Assembly: GCF_026241895.1 (NCBI RefSeq)
Contig: NZ_JAPJIV010000003.1
Coordinates: 372,001 to 436,000, forward strand
Length of the DNA stretch: 64,000 bases
Direction of reading: 5' to 3'
From: Pseudomonas sp. RIT-562
Lineage (GTDB): Bacteria > Pseudomonadota > Gammaproteobacteria > Pseudomonadales > Pseudomonadaceae
This document shows positions 17,479 through 27,999 of the stretch, in pieces (position 1 is the stretch's first letter; every line of letters begins with the position of its first letter). Made by a program: the position numbers and the translations under genes. The notes beneath the pieces were generated by a model. That model saw nothing but the letters and a program-made list of their open reading frames with translations, did no database searches and was not told the origin of the DNA.

Positions 17479-19929
17479 TTACTCCAACGCTTTCCAGATA
17501 TCCGTGGCGTACTCGCGAATTGTCCGGTCGGACGAGAACCAGCCCATGCGCGAGGTATTCAACACCGCAGACCGCCACCACTCGTTCGAATCATGCCAGT
17601 GCGCCTCGACGCGCATCTGCGCGTCCCAGTAGGAGTCGAAATCGGCGCAGACCAGGAAGCGGTCGTAGTCGATCAGCGAATCGATCAGGCCCGCATAACG
17701 CGACGGATCATCCGGCGAGAACACTCCGCCGCGAATTGCCTGCAATACGTCGTTGAGTCGGTGAGAGGCCGCGATGTCCGGTGTCGCATTGAACTCGTGG
17801 TTCTGCTTGCGCGCTTCAACCTGCTGGGCGCTGAGGCCGAAGATGAACATATGCTCGGCACCGATGCGCTCGCACATTTCCACGTTGGCGCCGTCGAGGG
17901 TGCCGATGGTCAGCGCGCCGTTCAGGCCGAACTTCATGTTGCTGGTACCTGATGCCTCGAAGCCTGCGGTGGAGATCTGCTCCGACAAGTCCGCCGCCGG
18001 AATGATGCTCTCCGCCAGGCTGACGTTGTAGTTGGGCAGGAACACTACCTTGAGCAGACCGCGCACAGTCGGGTCGTTGTTGACCACACGAGCGATGTCG
18101 TTGGTCAGCTTGATGATCAACTTGGCCTGGTGATAGCTGGCGGCAGCCTTGCCGGCGAAAATTTTCACCCGCGGTACCCAGTCGATTTCCGGCTCGGCAC
18201 GAATTGCCTGATACAGCGCCACGGTGTGCAGCAGGTTGAGCAGCTGGCGTTTGTATTCGTGGATACGCTTGACCTGCACGTCGAACATCGCCGCCGGATT
18301 GACTGCAACACCCAGGCGCTCGTGAATGATGTAGGCCAGGGCTTTCTTGCTGTGCAAGCGCTGCTCGGCGAAGGCCTTGCGGAACGCGGGTTTCTCGGCG
18401 AACGGTTCCAGCTCGAGCAAGCGCTCTTCCGGGTTGTCCAGCAGGTCCGGTCCCAGGGCATCCACCAACATTGAAGTCAGCTCGGAGTTAGCCTGGTAGA
18501 GCCAGCGGCGGAAGGTGATGCCGTTGGTCTTGTTGTTGATCCGCTCCGGGTAGAGCTTGTGCAGTTCGGAGAACACGGTTTTGCGCATCAGCTGGGTGTG
18601 CAGGCCGGATACGCCATTGACGCTATGGGATCCGAGGAACGCCAGGTTCCCCATGCGCACTCGACGGCCGTTGTCTTCCTCGATCAGCGACACCGCGCGC
18701 AACACATCGAAGTCGTGAATGCCCTTGGCCCGCAGCGAGTCGATGTGCTGGGCGTTGATCAGGTAGATGATCTGCATGTGCCGCGGCAACATGCGCTCCA
18801 TCAGGCCGACCGGCCAGGTTTCCAGCGCCTCGGGCAGCAGCGTGTGGTTGGTGTACGACAGCGTATCGACCGTCACCTGCCACGCGGCATCCCAGGCCAC
18901 GTCATAAACGTCGACCAGCTGGCGCATCAGTTCGGCCACGGCAATCGAGGGGTGCGTATCGTTGAGCTGAATCGCCGCATGATCGCCCAGGGTCAGCACC
19001 GAGGTGTGCATATTGCGATGGCGGCGCAGCAGGTCCTGCAAGGAGGCGGCAACGAAGAAGTATTCCTGGCGCAAGCGCAGTTCCTGGCCAGCTTCGGTGC
19101 TGTCCGCGGGGTACAGGACACGGGAAATACTTTCGGCCCGGGCAACCTCGGCAACGGCGCCAAGGTGGTCACCGGCGTTGAAGCGCTCCAGGTGCAGGTC
19201 TTCCATGGCGCGGGCGCGCCACAGCCGCAGGGTGTTGACGCTCGCCCCGCGCCAGCCGACTACCGGAGTGTCGTAGGCAATGGCACGAACAGTTTCCACC
19301 GGCGTCCAGACTTGCTTGGACTTGCCGTTCTCGTCAGTCACGGTCTCGACACTGCCACCGAAGCCGATCGGGTACACCACTTCCGGGCGCTCGAACTCCC
19401 ACGGGTTGCCGAAGTCCAGCCAGTGCTCGGTCTGCTCCTGCTGCCAACCATCGACGATGGCCTGGCGGAATAAGCCGTGCTCGTAACGAATCCCGTAGCC
19501 GTGACCGGCAATGCCCAGGGTCGACATGCTTTCCATGAAGCACGCCGCCAGGCGACCGAGGCCGCCGTTGCCCAGTGCCGCGTCAGGTTCGAGCAAGCGG
19601 ATGCGCTCAATGTCCACACCGAGTTCCGTCATGGCTTCGCGGGCCACATCGAGCAGGCCGAGGTTGCTCAGGCTGTCGTAGAGCAAACGGCCGATGAGAA
19701 ATTCCAGCGAGAGGTAATAAACGCGCTTCTGGCCTTTGCGATAGATTTGCCGAGTGTGGTCCATCCAGTGCTCGACCATATGATCGCGCGCTGCCAGGGC
19801 AATGGCTTCGAACCAGTCGTGGTCGAAGGCGTGATCCGGGTCTTTGCCCACCGCGTAGGTGAGTTTGGTCAAGACGGCGTCGCGGAATGCGGCCACCTCT
19901 GCTTCGCGAACAAGTGGTTCTTGAGTCAT
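17479..19929 (-). CDS. glgP: glycogen/starch/alpha-glucan phosphorylase
   Basis: An 816-residue GT35 phosphorylase that removes glucose 1-phosphate from alpha-1,4-glucans using pyridoxal phosphate. The PLP segment EASGTSNMKFGLNGALTIG near the C terminus carries the Schiff-base Lys (in NMKF); many homologues have GTGNMK here. N-terminal blocks RLAACFMES and YGIRYEHGLF are present. Length is standard. It stands alone, away from a glg cluster, as is common in Pseudomonas. The ATG at 19929 is followed upstream by a 256-bp divergent region shared with the YkgJ gene. Confidence 0.96.
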   Translation of the reverse strand: MTQEPLVREAEVAAFRDAVLTKLTYAVGKDPDHAFDHDWFEAIALAARDHMVEHWMDHTRQIYRKGQKRVYYLSLEFLIGRLLYDSLSNLGLLDVAREAMTELGVDIERIRLLEPDAALGNGGLGRLAACFMESMSTLGIAGHGYGIRYEHGLFRQAIVDGWQQEQTEHWLDFGNPWEFERPEVVYPIGFGGSVETVTDENGKSKQVWTPVETVRAIAYDTPVVGWRGASVNTLRLWRARAMEDLHLERFNAGDHLGAVAEVARAESISRVLYPADSTEAGQELRLRQEYFFVAASLQDLLRRHRNMHTSVLTLGDHAAIQLNDTHPSIAVAELMRQLVDVYDVAWDAAWQVTVDTLSYTNHTLLPEALETWPVGLMERMLPRHMQIIYLINAQHIDSLRAKGIHDFDVLRAVSLIEEDNGRRVRMGNLAFLGSHSVNGVSGLHTQLMRKTVFSELHKLYPERINNKTNGITFRRWLYQANSELTSMLVDALGPDLLDNPEERLLELEPFAEKPAFRKAFAEQRLHSKKALAYIIHERLGVAVNPAAMFDVQVKRIHEYKRQLLNLLHTVALYQAIRAEPEIDWVPRVKIFAGKAAASYHQAKLIIKLTNDIARVVNNDPTVRGLLKVVFLPNYNVSLAESIIPAADLSEQISTAGFEASGTSNMKFGLNGALTIGTLDGANVEMCERIGAEHMFIFGLSAQQVEARKQNHEFNATPDIAASHRLNDVLQAIRGGVFSPDDPSRYAGLIDSLIDYDRFLVCADFDSYWDAQMRVEAHWHDSNEWWRSAVLNTSRMGWFSSDRTIREYATDIWKALE

Positions 19930-20185
19930 CGATAGGACCTCGAGCGAGCGTGGAATAGTTGAGCCTAGACGGTCTGACAGGCCGTAGAGAGTCTGGTTCG
20001 GCAGTTTTTCCCGTTAGTGCGAGATAGGTCGACATTACCTTGGCGCGTGCCGGAAAGAATGCAGGGCTCGTGCCGGATTACCGGGGCCGATGAGCCTCGC
20101 AGGAAAATATCTGGCGAAAGGTTGTTCAAAAATCCACCAGTCCCGGTATGATCGCGCGCCCTGATGCACACGCTGGTAACAACCG

Positions 20186-20629
20186 ATGATGAAACCCAAC
20201 CTGATCGCCGCTGCGGAGATCGATCGCCTCGATACCTGGGCCAAGTATTCTGCACCTATGTGCGGCTCTTGTGTGTCCAGCTGCTGCACCCTGCCGGTCG
20301 AGGTCAAGATCAAGGATCTGATCCGCATCGGCATCGTCGACGAATTCGAGCGCGGCGAGCCGGCGAAGAACATTGCCAAGCGCTTGCAGAAGGAAGGGAT
20401 CGTCGAGCGTTACAGCCAGAAGACCGAGATCTTCACCCTCCAGCGCATGAGCAACAACGACTGCCTGTACCTGGATCGTAAGAGCCGTCTGTGCACTATT
20501 TATGAAAAGCGCCCGGATACTTGCCGCAATCACCCGAAGATCGGTCCGCGACCGGGGTACTGCGCTTACAAGCCCAAGGAAGTGGCGCGCGAGACCAGTA
20601 GCAGCCGTCGCACCCTCGAAAAGTTCTAA
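20186..20629 (+). CDS. YkgJ family cysteine-cluster (metal-chelating) protein
   Basis: A 147-residue cytoplasmic protein with two cysteine groups: CGSCVSSCC (residues 26-34) and CLYLDRKSRLCTIYEKRPDTC around 93-113, the pattern of the YkgJ/UPF0153 family thought to bind zinc or iron. Function unknown. Start is one of two adjacent ATGs (20186 or 20189). Divergent from glgP and convergent with typA, with a REP pair and a bidirectional terminator behind it. Confidence 0.88.
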   Translation: MMKPNLIAAAEIDRLDTWAKYSAPMCGSCVSSCCTLPVEVKIKDLIRIGIVDEFERGEPAKNIAKRLQKEGIVERYSQKTEIFTLQRMSNNDCLYLDRKSRLCTIYEKRPDTCRNHPKIGPRPGYCAYKPKEVARETSSSRRTLEKF

Positions 20630-20633
20630 ACCC

Positions 20634-20708
20634 AAAGATCGCAGCCTTCGGCAGCTCCTACAGGTGTTCACATAACTCTGTAGGAGCTGCCGAAGGCTGC
20701 GATCTTTT
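20634..20708. repeat. inverted REP pair between ykgJ and typA
   Basis: AAAGATCGCAGCCTTCGGCA with a perfect inverted partner ending at 20708; the loop is about 20 bp. Convergent gene ends flank it. Confidence 0.9.
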
Positions 20709-20727
20709 GATTTTGCTCCAGACAAAC

Positions 20728-20767
20728 AAAAACGCCCCCGATCTCGCGATCGGGGGCGTTTTTTTGT
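20728..20767. terminator. bidirectional intrinsic terminator of typA and ykgJ
   Basis: Perfect GC-rich stem (CGCCCCCGATC with its complement, starting 20732) flanked by AAAAA on the left and TTTTTTT on the right, so it can stop transcription from both sides. Confidence 0.9.
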
Positions 20768-20783
20768 TCGTTAACTAAATGAC

Positions 20784-22604
20784 TTAGTTACCGGACTTCT
20801 TGGCAGCGCGGGTACGCTCGCTTTCGCCCAGGATCTTCTTGCGAAGACGGATGGACTTAGGAGTGACTTCGCACAGTTCGTCTTCTTGCACGAACTCAAG
20901 AGCTTGTTCCAGGGTGAAACGGATAGGCGGAACCAGAGCGATGGTTTCGTCTTTACCCGAGGCACGCATGTTGTCGAGCTTCTTGCCTTTGGTTGGGTTG
21001 ACGCCCAGGTCGTTGTCGCGGCTGTTGATGCCGACGATTTGACCTTCGTACACGTCTTCACCGTGACCCAGGAACAGTTTGCCACGAGCTTGCAGGGTTT
21101 CCAGCGAGTAAGTCAGAGCCTTACCGGTAGCAACCGAAACCAGCACGCCGTTCTGACGGCCGGACATGTCGCCGGACTTCATCACGTCGTAACGGTCGAA
21201 GATCGAGGTCAGGATGCCTGCACCGGAGGTCAGGGTCAGGAACTCGTTACGGAAACCGATCAGGCCACGTGCCGGGATGTTGTACTCAAGGCGCACACGG
21301 CCCTTGCCATCCGGAACCATGTTGGTCAGGTCGCCTTTACGGATACCGATCTGTTCCATGATCGAACCTTGCGATTCTTCTGGCAGGTCGATGGTCACGT
21401 TTTCGTACGGTTCGTGCTTCACGCCGTCAACCATGCGGATGATCACTTCCGGACGACCAACACCCATTTCGAAGCCTTCGCGACGCATGGTTTCGATCAG
21501 TACCGAGAGGTGCAGCTCACCACGGCCGGAGACTTTGAACTTGTCGGCGGTGTCGCCTTCTTCAACGCGCAGGGCAACGTTGTAGAGCAGCTCTTTGTCC
21601 AGACGTTCCTTGATGTTACGGCTGGTGACGAACTTGCCTTCACGGCCGCAGAACGGCGAGTCGTTAACCTGGAAGGTCATCGAAACGGTTGGTTCGTCAA
21701 CGGTCAGCGGCTTCATCGCTTCGACGTTCAGTGGGTCGCACAGAGTGTCGGAGATGAACAGCTGGTCGAAGCCGCTGATGCAGACGATGTCGCCGGCAGC
21801 TGCTTCTTCAACGTCAACGCGGTGCAGACCGTGGTGACCCATCAGCTTCAGGATACGGCCGTTACGCTTCTTGCCGTCGGCATCGATCGCAACAACCTGG
21901 GTGTTCGGCTTGACGCGACCACGAGCGATACGGCCAACGCCGATGATGCCCAGGAAGCTGTTGTAGTCCAGTGCCGAGATTTGCATCTGGAACGGACCAT
22001 CACGGTCAACTTTCGGTGCTGGTACGTTGTCGACGATCGACTGGTACAGCGGGGTCATGTCTTCAGCCATGTCGGTGTGGTCCAGACCGGCAATGCCGTT
22101 CAGGGCCGAGGCGTAGACGACTTTGAAGTCCAGCTGTTCTTCGGTAGCACCGAGGTTGTCGAACAGGTCGAAGATCTGGTCCAGAACCCAGTCCGGACGC
22201 GCGCCTGGACGGTCAACCTTGTTGATCACCACGATCGGACGCAGGCCGGCTTCGAAAGCCTTCTTGGTCACGAAACGGGTTTGCGGCATAGGGCCGTCTT
22301 GAGCGTCAACCAGCAGCAGAACGGAGTCAACCATCGACATTACGCGTTCAACTTCGCCGCCGAAGTCGGCGTGGCCCGGGGTGTCCACGATGTTGATGTG
22401 GTAGCCGTTCCAGTTGATGGCGGTGTTTTTCGCCAGAATGGTAATACCGCGCTCTTTCTCCTGGTCGTTGGAGTCCATCACGCGCTCGTCGTTGAGCTCG
22501 TTGCGCTCCAGGGTGCCGGATTGACGCAAGAGTTTGTCTACCAGGGTGGTTTTACCATGGTCAACGTGAGCAATGATGGCGATGTTGCGTAGATTTTCGA
22601 TCAC
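20784..22604 (-). CDS. typA: ribosome-associated translational GTPase TypA/BipA
   Basis: A 606-residue translational GTPase of the EF-G-like superfamily. G1 motif AHVDHGKT is at residues 12-19, G3 [11 protein letters not shown] near 73, G4 NKVD near 128; EF-G domain III/V-like regions and the BipA-specific C-terminal domain ([15 protein letters not shown]) follow. It helps 50S assembly and growth at low temperature or stress. The start is GTG at 22604 ([17 protein letters not shown]), matching the family N terminus. Confidence 0.97.
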   Translation of the reverse strand: MIENLRNIAIIAHVDHGKTTLVDKLLRQSGTLERNELNDERVMDSNDQEKERGITILAKNTAINWNGYHINIVDTPGHADFGGEVERVMSMVDSVLLLVDAQDGPMPQTRFVTKKAFEAGLRPIVVINKVDRPGARPDWVLDQIFDLFDNLGATEEQLDFKVVYASALNGIAGLDHTDMAEDMTPLYQSIVDNVPAPKVDRDGPFQMQISALDYNSFLGIIGVGRIARGRVKPNTQVVAIDADGKKRNGRILKLMGHHGLHRVDVEEAAAGDIVCISGFDQLFISDTLCDPLNVEAMKPLTVDEPTVSMTFQVNDSPFCGREGKFVTSRNIKERLDKELLYNVALRVEEGDTADKFKVSGRGELHLSVLIETMRREGFEMGVGRPEVIIRMVDGVKHEPYENVTIDLPEESQGSIMEQIGIRKGDLTNMVPDGKGRVRLEYNIPARGLIGFRNEFLTLTSGAGILTSIFDRYDVMKSGDMSGRQNGVLVSVATGKALTYSLETLQARGKLFLGHGEDVYEGQIVGINSRDNDLGVNPTKGKKLDNMRASGKDETIALVPPIRFTLEQALEFVQEDELCEVTPKSIRLRKKILGESERTRAAKKSGN

Positions 22605-22743
22605 TTGTGTATCTCGATCAGAGGATTCGGTGTGCTGACAAGTCTTGGCAGCGATTTACAGTAGAGTCAGGCCTTGCCGTTACAGCTTGACGGCAGAGTC
22701 GGGGGGCCGGTGACGCAGGCCACAGGCATACAGCCCCGGGCTC

Positions 22744-24198
22744 TTAGCTCGGTCGATAAACGCGCACATTGGCATGCCCCTCACTGAGCAAATGGTGGGC
22801 ATGCAGGCGACTCATCACGCCTTTGTCGCAATACAGCAGGTACTGGCGAGTAGGGTCCAGTTCCTTGAAACGAGCGTTCAATGCATAAAACGGCATCGTC
22901 TGTACCTCAATGCCAGCCAGCTCCATCGGGTCGTCTTCAGCGGCATCCGGATGACGGATGTCGATGACGATCTGGCCCGCGAGGGCTTCGCTGACTTCTT
23001 CGATTTGCAAGTCCTGGCCCAATTCGTCGATCACGCGATCGATCGGTACCAGCTTGGCGTTCTCGAGCGCACGCTCGAGAACCGCCATGTCGAATTCTTT
23101 CTCTTCGTGCTCCACGCGCGGACGCTTGGCGTGGGTCTTGGGGTTCACCGAGATGACCCCACAGTATTCCGGCATGTGCTTGGCGAAATCGGCCGTACCG
23201 ATTTCGTTGGCCAGATCGATGATGTCCTGCTTGTGGCTGGCGATCAGCGGTCGCAAGACCAGCTTGTCAGTCACGCAGTCGATCACGGACAGGTTCGGCA
23301 GCGTCTGGCTCGATACCTGGGAAATCGCTTCACCGGTGACCAGCGCCTCGATTTCCAGCCGATCGGCAATACGGGAAGCAGCGCGCAACATCATACGCTT
23401 CAAAACTACGCCCATATGACTGTTATCGACTTTTCCGAGGATTTCTCCCAGTACTTCTTCGAACGGCACACTGACAAATAACACGCGTTGGGAGCTGCCG
23501 TACTTCTTCCAGATGAAGTGCGCGACTTCCATCACCCCCAATTCATGGGCCCGTCCGCCCAGATTGAAGAAGCAAAAATGGCTCATCAGCCCGCGACGCA
23601 TGATCTGGTAGGCAGCAACCGTTGAATCGAAGCCACCCGACATCAGTACAAGCGTCTGCTCCAGGGCGCCCAGCGGATAACCGCCGATGCTGTTGTGCTG
23701 GTTGTGGATGACGAACAACCGTTTGTCGCGAATTTCGATACGAACTTCGATTTCCGGCTCTTTTAGAGAGATTCCGGCAGCGCCGCACTGACGACGCAGC
23801 TGACTGCCGACATATTTCTCGACATCCATCGAGCTGAATTCATGCTTGCCGGCACGCTTGCAGCGCACCGAAAAAATCTTCCCGGCCAAGGATTCGCCGA
23901 AGTGCAGCTTGCACTTCTCCACGATGTCGTCGAAGTCACCCAGGGGGTACTCATCGACCTGCAGGAAATGCGCGATGCCCGGCATGCAGCTCAGGCGCTC
24001 GGTCATCTCCTTCAGGGCCTTGGGCTCGCTGACGCGGGTTTCCAGCTCGAGATTGTCCCACACACCGTTCACCACCACGGCCGGGTCCAGGTCGCGGAGC
24101 ACGGTGCGGATGTTCTTGGCCAACTGGCGGATGAAACGCATCCGTACCGGGCGGCTCTTGATGGTGATCTCGGGGAAGACTTTTACGATTAGTTTCAT
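22744..24198 (-). CDS. thiI: tRNA 4-thiouridine synthetase / thiamine sulfur transferase ThiI
   Basis: A 484-residue enzyme that makes s4U8 in tRNA. Domain order: ferredoxin-like and THUMP (about 1-165), PP-loop pyrophosphatase domain with SGGFDS at 187-192, and a C-terminal rhodanese domain with the persulfide Cys457 in YCDKGVMSR (Cys456 in E. coli). I use the ATG at 24198 ([10 protein letters not shown]), the family N terminus, rather than the longer open frame to 24261. It is divergent from glnA. Confidence 0.96.
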   Translation of the reverse strand: MKLIVKVFPEITIKSRPVRMRFIRQLAKNIRTVLRDLDPAVVVNGVWDNLELETRVSEPKALKEMTERLSCMPGIAHFLQVDEYPLGDFDDIVEKCKLHFGESLAGKIFSVRCKRAGKHEFSSMDVEKYVGSQLRRQCGAAGISLKEPEIEVRIEIRDKRLFVIHNQHNSIGGYPLGALEQTLVLMSGGFDSTVAAYQIMRRGLMSHFCFFNLGGRAHELGVMEVAHFIWKKYGSSQRVLFVSVPFEEVLGEILGKVDNSHMGVVLKRMMLRAASRIADRLEIEALVTGEAISQVSSQTLPNLSVIDCVTDKLVLRPLIASHKQDIIDLANEIGTADFAKHMPEYCGVISVNPKTHAKRPRVEHEEKEFDMAVLERALENAKLVPIDRVIDELGQDLQIEEVSEALAGQIVIDIRHPDAAEDDPMELAGIEVQTMPFYALNARFKELDPTRQYLLYCDKGVMSRLHAHHLLSEGHANVRVYRPS

Positions 24199-24530
24199 GA
24201 AAACAGCGCGCGCTGGGCCAGCCGAAAAAGGGGGGCGCGGATTATAGCGGAAATTGCTCAAGGTTTAACCAGTTAATATGCAGAAGGTTTTGCGCGCACC
24301 AAAACAGGTCGTTTGTGTGATCATGCGCCACATAACAGGGCGCGAATTTGCCGTTATGAGCGCTTTGCACCTTTATAAGCGTGAATTTGGGGCGAAAAAC
24401 CCATGCTGGGGCACTGGCATGCAATTTGCTCCCTTGTGAGGCAGGTTGCCTTGGCAGAGTATTCGCGCCGGCATCACCCACATTCCAAGGGCAATCCACT
24501 ACCAAAGCCCGAAGCCACCCGGAGGACACT
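24199..24530. other. thiI-glnA divergent region
   Basis: A 332-bp region without genes. It carries the glnA sigma-54 promoter (24415-24430), a ribosome-binding GGAGG before the glnA ATG, and, upstream, degenerate halves of the NtrC consensus (GCACC near 24296 and 24368, GGT near 24307). None of these halves makes a convincing full NtrC palindrome. Confidence 0.6.
24415..24430 (+). promoter_or_regulatory. sigma-54 promoter of glnA
   Basis: TGGCATGCAATTTGCT matches the RpoN consensus TGGCACG-N4-TTGCW almost perfectly, with exact GG-N10-GC spacing. It leaves a leader of about 100 nt to the glnA ATG. glnA transcription from a sigma-54 promoter activated by NtrC is well established in proteobacteria. 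Confidence 0.9.
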
Positions 24531-25937
24531 ATGTCGAAGTCGGTTCAACTCATCAAAGATCATGACGTCAAGTGGATTGATCTGCGCTTCACGGACACCA
24601 AAGGCACTCAGCACCACGTGACCATGCCGGCTCGCGACGCGCTGGATGAAGCTTTCTTCGAAGAAGGCAAAATGTTCGACGGTTCCTCCATCGCTGGCTG
24701 GAAAGGCATCGAAGCCTCCGACATGATCCTGCTGCCGGACGACAGCACTGCGGTCCTCGACCCGTTCACCGAAGACCCAACGCTGATCCTGGTCTGCAAC
24801 GTGATCGACCCTTCGACCATGCAAGGTTATGACCGCGACCCGCGCGCCATCGCCCACCGCGCCGAGGAATACCTGAAGTCGACCGGTATCGGCGACACCG
24901 TATTCGTTGGCCCGGAGCCAGAGTTCTTCATCTTCGACCAAGTGAAGTTCAAGTCCGACATCTCCGGCTCGATGTTCAAGATTTACTCCGAGCAAGGCTC
25001 GTGGATGTCCGACCAGGACATCGAAGGCGGCAACCACGGCCACCGTCCAGGCATCAAAGGCGGCTACTTCCCGGTTCCACCGTTCGACCACGATCACGAA
25101 ATCCGTACCTCCATGTGTAACGCCATGGAAGAAATGGGCCTGACCATCGAAGTTCACCACCACGAAGTGGCAACTGCCGGCCAGAACGAAATCGGTGTGA
25201 AGTTCAACACCCTGGTCGCCAAGGCTGACGAAGTTCAGACCCTGAAATACTGCGTACACAACGTTGCTGTCGCTTACGGCCGCACCGCGACCTTCATGCC
25301 TAAGCCACTGTACGGCGATAACGGCTCGGGTATGCACGTTCACCTGTCCATCGCCAAAGATGGCAAGAACACCTTCGCTGGCGAAGGTTATGCCGGCCTG
25401 TCCGACACCGCCCTGTACTTCATCGGCGGCATCATCAAGCACGGTAAGGCCCTGAACGGCTTCACCAACCCGTCGACCAACTCCTACAAGCGTCTGGTCC
25501 CAGGCTTCGAAGCTCCGGTAATGCTGGCCTACTCGGCTCGCAACCGTTCCGCTTCGATCCGTATTCCTTACGTGTCGAGCCCGCGCGCTCGCCGTATCGA
25601 AGCCCGCTTCCCGGATCCAGCAGCCAACCCATACCTGGGCTTCGCTGCACTGCTGATGGCTGGCCTGGACGGCATCCAGAACAAGATCCACCCTGGCGAC
25701 GCAGCTGACAAAAACCTGTACGACCTGCCGCCTGAAGAGGCGAAAGAGATCCCACAAGTTTGCGGCAGCCTGAAAGAAGCCCTGGAAGAGCTGGACAAAG
25801 GTCGTGCGTTCCTGACCAAAGGCGGCGTGTTCTCCGACGATTTCATCGACGCTTACATCGCCCTGAAAAGCGAAGAAGAAATCAAGGTTCGCACCTTCGT
25901 ACACCCACTGGAATACGAGCTGTACTACAGCTGCTGA
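24531..25937 (+). CDS. glnA: glutamine synthetase type I
   Basis: A 468-residue GSI-beta glutamine synthetase, making glutamine from glutamate, ammonia and ATP as a cytoplasmic dodecamer. The signature [11 protein letters not shown] is near residue 50, the ATP-binding [14 protein letters not shown] near 260, and the adenylylation Tyr397 lies in [10 protein letters not shown], so the enzyme is expected to be controlled by GlnE. The start is the ATG at 24531 with GGAGG; the longer upstream frame is the leader. It is followed by a strong terminator. Confidence 0.98.
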   Translation: MSKSVQLIKDHDVKWIDLRFTDTKGTQHHVTMPARDALDEAFFEEGKMFDGSSIAGWKGIEASDMILLPDDSTAVLDPFTEDPTLILVCNVIDPSTMQGYDRDPRAIAHRAEEYLKSTGIGDTVFVGPEPEFFIFDQVKFKSDISGSMFKIYSEQGSWMSDQDIEGGNHGHRPGIKGGYFPVPPFDHDHEIRTSMCNAMEEMGLTIEVHHHEVATAGQNEIGVKFNTLVAKADEVQTLKYCVHNVAVAYGRTATFMPKPLYGDNGSGMHVHLSIAKDGKNTFAGEGYAGLSDTALYFIGGIIKHGKALNGFTNPSTNSYKRLVPGFEAPVMLAYSARNRSASIRIPYVSSPRARRIEARFPDPAANPYLGFAALLMAGLDGIQNKIHPGDAADKNLYDLPPEEAKEIPQVCGSLKEALEELDKGRAFLTKGGVFSDDFIDAYIALKSEEEIKVRTFVHPLEYELYYSC

Positions 25938-25965
25938 TCCGGTAGCGCTGCAACACGCGGCGTGA

Positions 25966-25998
25966 CAAAAAGAGGCCTCCTTCGGGAGGCCTTTTTTA
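25966..25998 (+). terminator. intrinsic terminator of glnA
   Basis: AGGCCTCC-TTCG-GGAGGCCT stem with a stable UUCG loop (25973-25992) followed by TTTTTT. Confidence 0.95.
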
Positions 25999-26095
25999 TT
26001 TCCAGGATTTTGCAGCGGACAGCTCTGCATTTTTTTGCAAACAGTTCGTCGAGGTCGGCCCAGGGGAGTTGCTCTACAATTTCGACTCTTTTTCA

Positions 26096-26135
26096 GCAGG
26101 AACCCTATAGCCGAGCGGGCAAATAGGCTTCCTGC
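26096..26135. other. unassigned 12-bp stem-loop
   Basis: GCAGGAA (26096-26102) pairs with TTCCTGC (26129-26135) and CCTAT (26104-26108) with ATAGG (26123-26127), with one C/C mismatch. There is no following T-run and no similarity to the REP families here. It could be part of a leader or small RNA. Confidence 0.4.
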
Positions 26136-26269
26136 GCAAAGCCGGTTCTGTAGCCGATCTCCGACAAGAAACAACGAATTTTCCCAGGCCGTTATCGGCA
26201 TCGTCCGGCATCAATCTTTTTGTGGTGTTCGTAGCCTTCATCGACTACCGAACCTCAAAGGATGGAGCG

Positions 26270-26695
26270 ATGAAACCCTGCGCACTCATTCCCCTGCTCT
26301 TCGCAACTTTGGCCTCCTGCACTCTGCCGGGCTGCAGCCCCGCATCAGCACCTGCGAGCATCGAACGCGAGGTTCTGCTGCAGAGCAGCACATCTTGGGA
26401 CAGTACGCCTTATGTTCGCTATCCCGATGCCGCGCCCGAACTGTCGCTGCTAAAACTCAAGATTCCGGCCAATACCGAACTCAACTGGCACAAGCACCCC
26501 ATACCCAACGCGGCGTACATTCTTTCCGGAGAGCTGACAGTGGAAAGCAGGGACGGTGGCCAGGTTCGACTCTTCAAAAAGGGCGAGGCGCTGGCCGAGA
26601 TGGTTGATACCACCCACCGCGGCAAAACCGGTGACGTGCCCGTGGAACTCATTGTGTTCTATGCTGGCAGCCAAGGTATTCCACTGTCGGAGTAG
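26270..26695 (+). CDS. cupin-domain lipoprotein
   Basis: A 141-residue exported protein. The N terminus MKPCALIPLLFATLASC is a lipoprotein-type signal with Cys at 17 and at 22 (LPGC), either of which could be lipidated. The rest is one cupin barrel with the first motif ELNWHKHPIPNAAYILSGEL (two His and the glycine turn) and the second motif partly kept (VDTTHRGKTGDVPVE). Metal binding is likely; the substrate is unknown. The ATG at 26270 has GGATGGAG ahead of it. Confidence 0.75.
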   Translation: MKPCALIPLLFATLASCTLPGCSPASAPASIEREVLLQSSTSWDSTPYVRYPDAAPELSLLKLKIPANTELNWHKHPIPNAAYILSGELTVESRDGGQVRLFKKGEALAEMVDTTHRGKTGDVPVELIVFYAGSQGIPLSE

Positions 26696-26715
26696 CCTCG
26701 CAACAGGGAGTCTGA

Positions 26716-27225
26716 ATGCGGCCATTGTTAATGCTTATGCTTCTGGCCTCGGCGGCTCCTGCCATGGCCGGGATCTACAAGTACATCGACGCCCAAGGCA
26801 ACACGGCCTACAGCAACCAACCGCCCGATGGGGTGGTGGCGCAGCCGGTCGAGTTGCCCCCGCTTAACAGCGTCGAATCCCAAGCGCCAGCTGCGCCGCC
26901 CATCGCCCCCGTAACTGAAGAACAGCCGCGTAGCGCATACGAGGTGCTGGAGGTGACCAACCTCCCCTCCAGCGAGGCGCTACGTGCCAATAACGGCACC
27001 TTTACCGTAGGCGTGCTGATCAAACCGCGCCTGCAAGGCCCCCACCTGTTCAGGCTGCTGCTGGATGACCAGCCTTACGGTCAGCCAAGTAACGTGCCGA
27101 GCCTGCAACTGGTAAACATTGATCGCGGCACCCACAGCCTGGCGGTACAGGTAATAAGCGGCGACAGCATTGTGCAGCAGAGCCCGACTGTGACCTTCAC
27201 CGTGCAACGGGTGCACACGCCGTGA
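26716..27225 (+). CDS. DUF4124 domain-containing exported protein
   Basis: A 169-residue secreted protein: signal peptide (1-18, ending AMA), then a DUF4124 domain with IYKYIDAQGNTAYSNQPP, followed by a Pro-rich linker and a beta-rich C-terminal half. Its function is not known. It overlaps the next gene by 4 nt (GTGA) and the two proteins share their layout, so they are tandem paralogues. Together they sit directly upstream of ntrBC. Confidence 0.85.
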   Translation: MRPLLMLMLLASAAPAMAGIYKYIDAQGNTAYSNQPPDGVVAQPVELPPLNSVESQAPAAPPIAPVTEEQPRSAYEVLEVTNLPSSEALRANNGTFTVGVLIKPRLQGPHLFRLLLDDQPYGQPSNVPSLQLVNIDRGTHSLAVQVISGDSIVQQSPTVTFTVQRVHTP

Positions 27226-27842
27226 AGGCCTGGCTGTTGATCGCTTGCCTGATCGCCGTGCCGGCGTCGGCTGAAGTCTTCACCTACGTCGATGCCCAGG
27301 GCAATCGGGTCTTCACCGACCAGCCCGGCTCGGGCAATGCGAAACGCGTGCCCCTGGCACCAGGCAATCGCATGTCCGCCAACCCGACCAGCGCCAGGCC
27401 GGTGACGGCGAGCAAACAGACTGAGCCCGCGACCATTTTTCGCTATGACATGCTCAGGGTGCTGGTGCCAGAACCCGATGCCACGCTACGCAGCAATGCC
27501 GGGGAACTGATTGTCAGCGTGACCAGCGAACCCAAACTCCAACATGGGCACCGCTACCGCCTGCTGCTGGACGGCAAACCCACTGCCGAACCCGGCCTGA
27601 GCCCGGTATTTGCCCTCACCAATGTCGACCGTGGCAGCCATCACCTGTCGGTCGAGATACTCGACCAGCAAGGGCGCACCGTGGAGCGCACCGCCAACCA
27701 ACCCTTTCATATGCTGCGCATCTCCCTCGCCCAGAAACGCCAGGTAACACCCTGCGCCCTCACCGACTTCGGCCAGCGCCCGGAATGCCCGCTGAAGGAC
27801 AAACCCGAAGAAGAAAAAACCTCCTTCTTGAAGTTTTTCTAA
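27222..27842 (+). CDS. DUF4124 domain-containing exported protein (second copy)
   Basis: A 206-residue paralogue of the preceding protein: signal peptide MKAWLLIACLIAVPASA, DUF4124 block VFTYVDAQGNRVFTDQPG, and a C-terminal beta domain with the shared pattern LRSNAGEL-V--T-EPKLQHGHRYRLLLDG (compare NNGTFTVGVLIKPRLQGPH in the first copy). GTG start inside the preceding stop codon implies coupling. The extra C-terminal tail ends KKEEKTS-type charged residues (PEEEKTSFLKFF). Function unknown. Confidence 0.85.
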   Translation: MKAWLLIACLIAVPASAEVFTYVDAQGNRVFTDQPGSGNAKRVPLAPGNRMSANPTSARPVTASKQTEPATIFRYDMLRVLVPEPDATLRSNAGELIVSVTSEPKLQHGHRYRLLLDGKPTAEPGLSPVFALTNVDRGSHHLSVEILDQQGRTVERTANQPFHMLRISLAQKRQVTPCALTDFGQRPECPLKDKPEEEKTSFLKFF

Positions 27843-27856
27843 CGCTTACATCTGAT

Positions 27857-27873
27857 CGCACTATATTGGTGCG
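27857..27873. promoter_or_regulatory. NtrC-binding site upstream of ntrB
   Basis: CGCACTATATTGGTGCG differs from the classic NtrC enhancer site GCACTATATTGGTGC only in its outermost bases, which still pair. It lies 15 bp past the preceding stop and about 130 bp upstream of a sigma-54 promoter, the usual enhancer arrangement. Confidence 0.85.
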
Positions 27874-27999
27874 AATAGTTGCCTCCTACCCACTTCTCAT
27901 CCCATTTTGGTTCGAAACTACCCGTGGAAGCTGGCATAACGCCACGCAAAAGAGCGTCAAACGCCTGTTTCAGGCGATCGACGCTTCTTTTCAGAGCCT

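Larger units (their letters stand above)
25938..26269. other. gap between glnA and the cupin lipoprotein gene
   Basis: A 332-bp non-coding stretch. It holds the glnA terminator and one long stem-loop (26096-26135). The part from 26140 to the cupin start shows no motif I recognise. Confidence 0.5.

Noticed and set aside
20886..22592. Long open frame opposite typA (568 codons)
   Set aside because: It is the antisense shadow of a highly expressed, strongly codon-biased gene; Val/Asp/His-rich composition is the usual sign.
24296..24385. Candidate NtrC sites upstream of glnA
   Set aside because: Only half-sites with wrong spacing are visible, so I did not annotate them as sites although NtrC control is expected.
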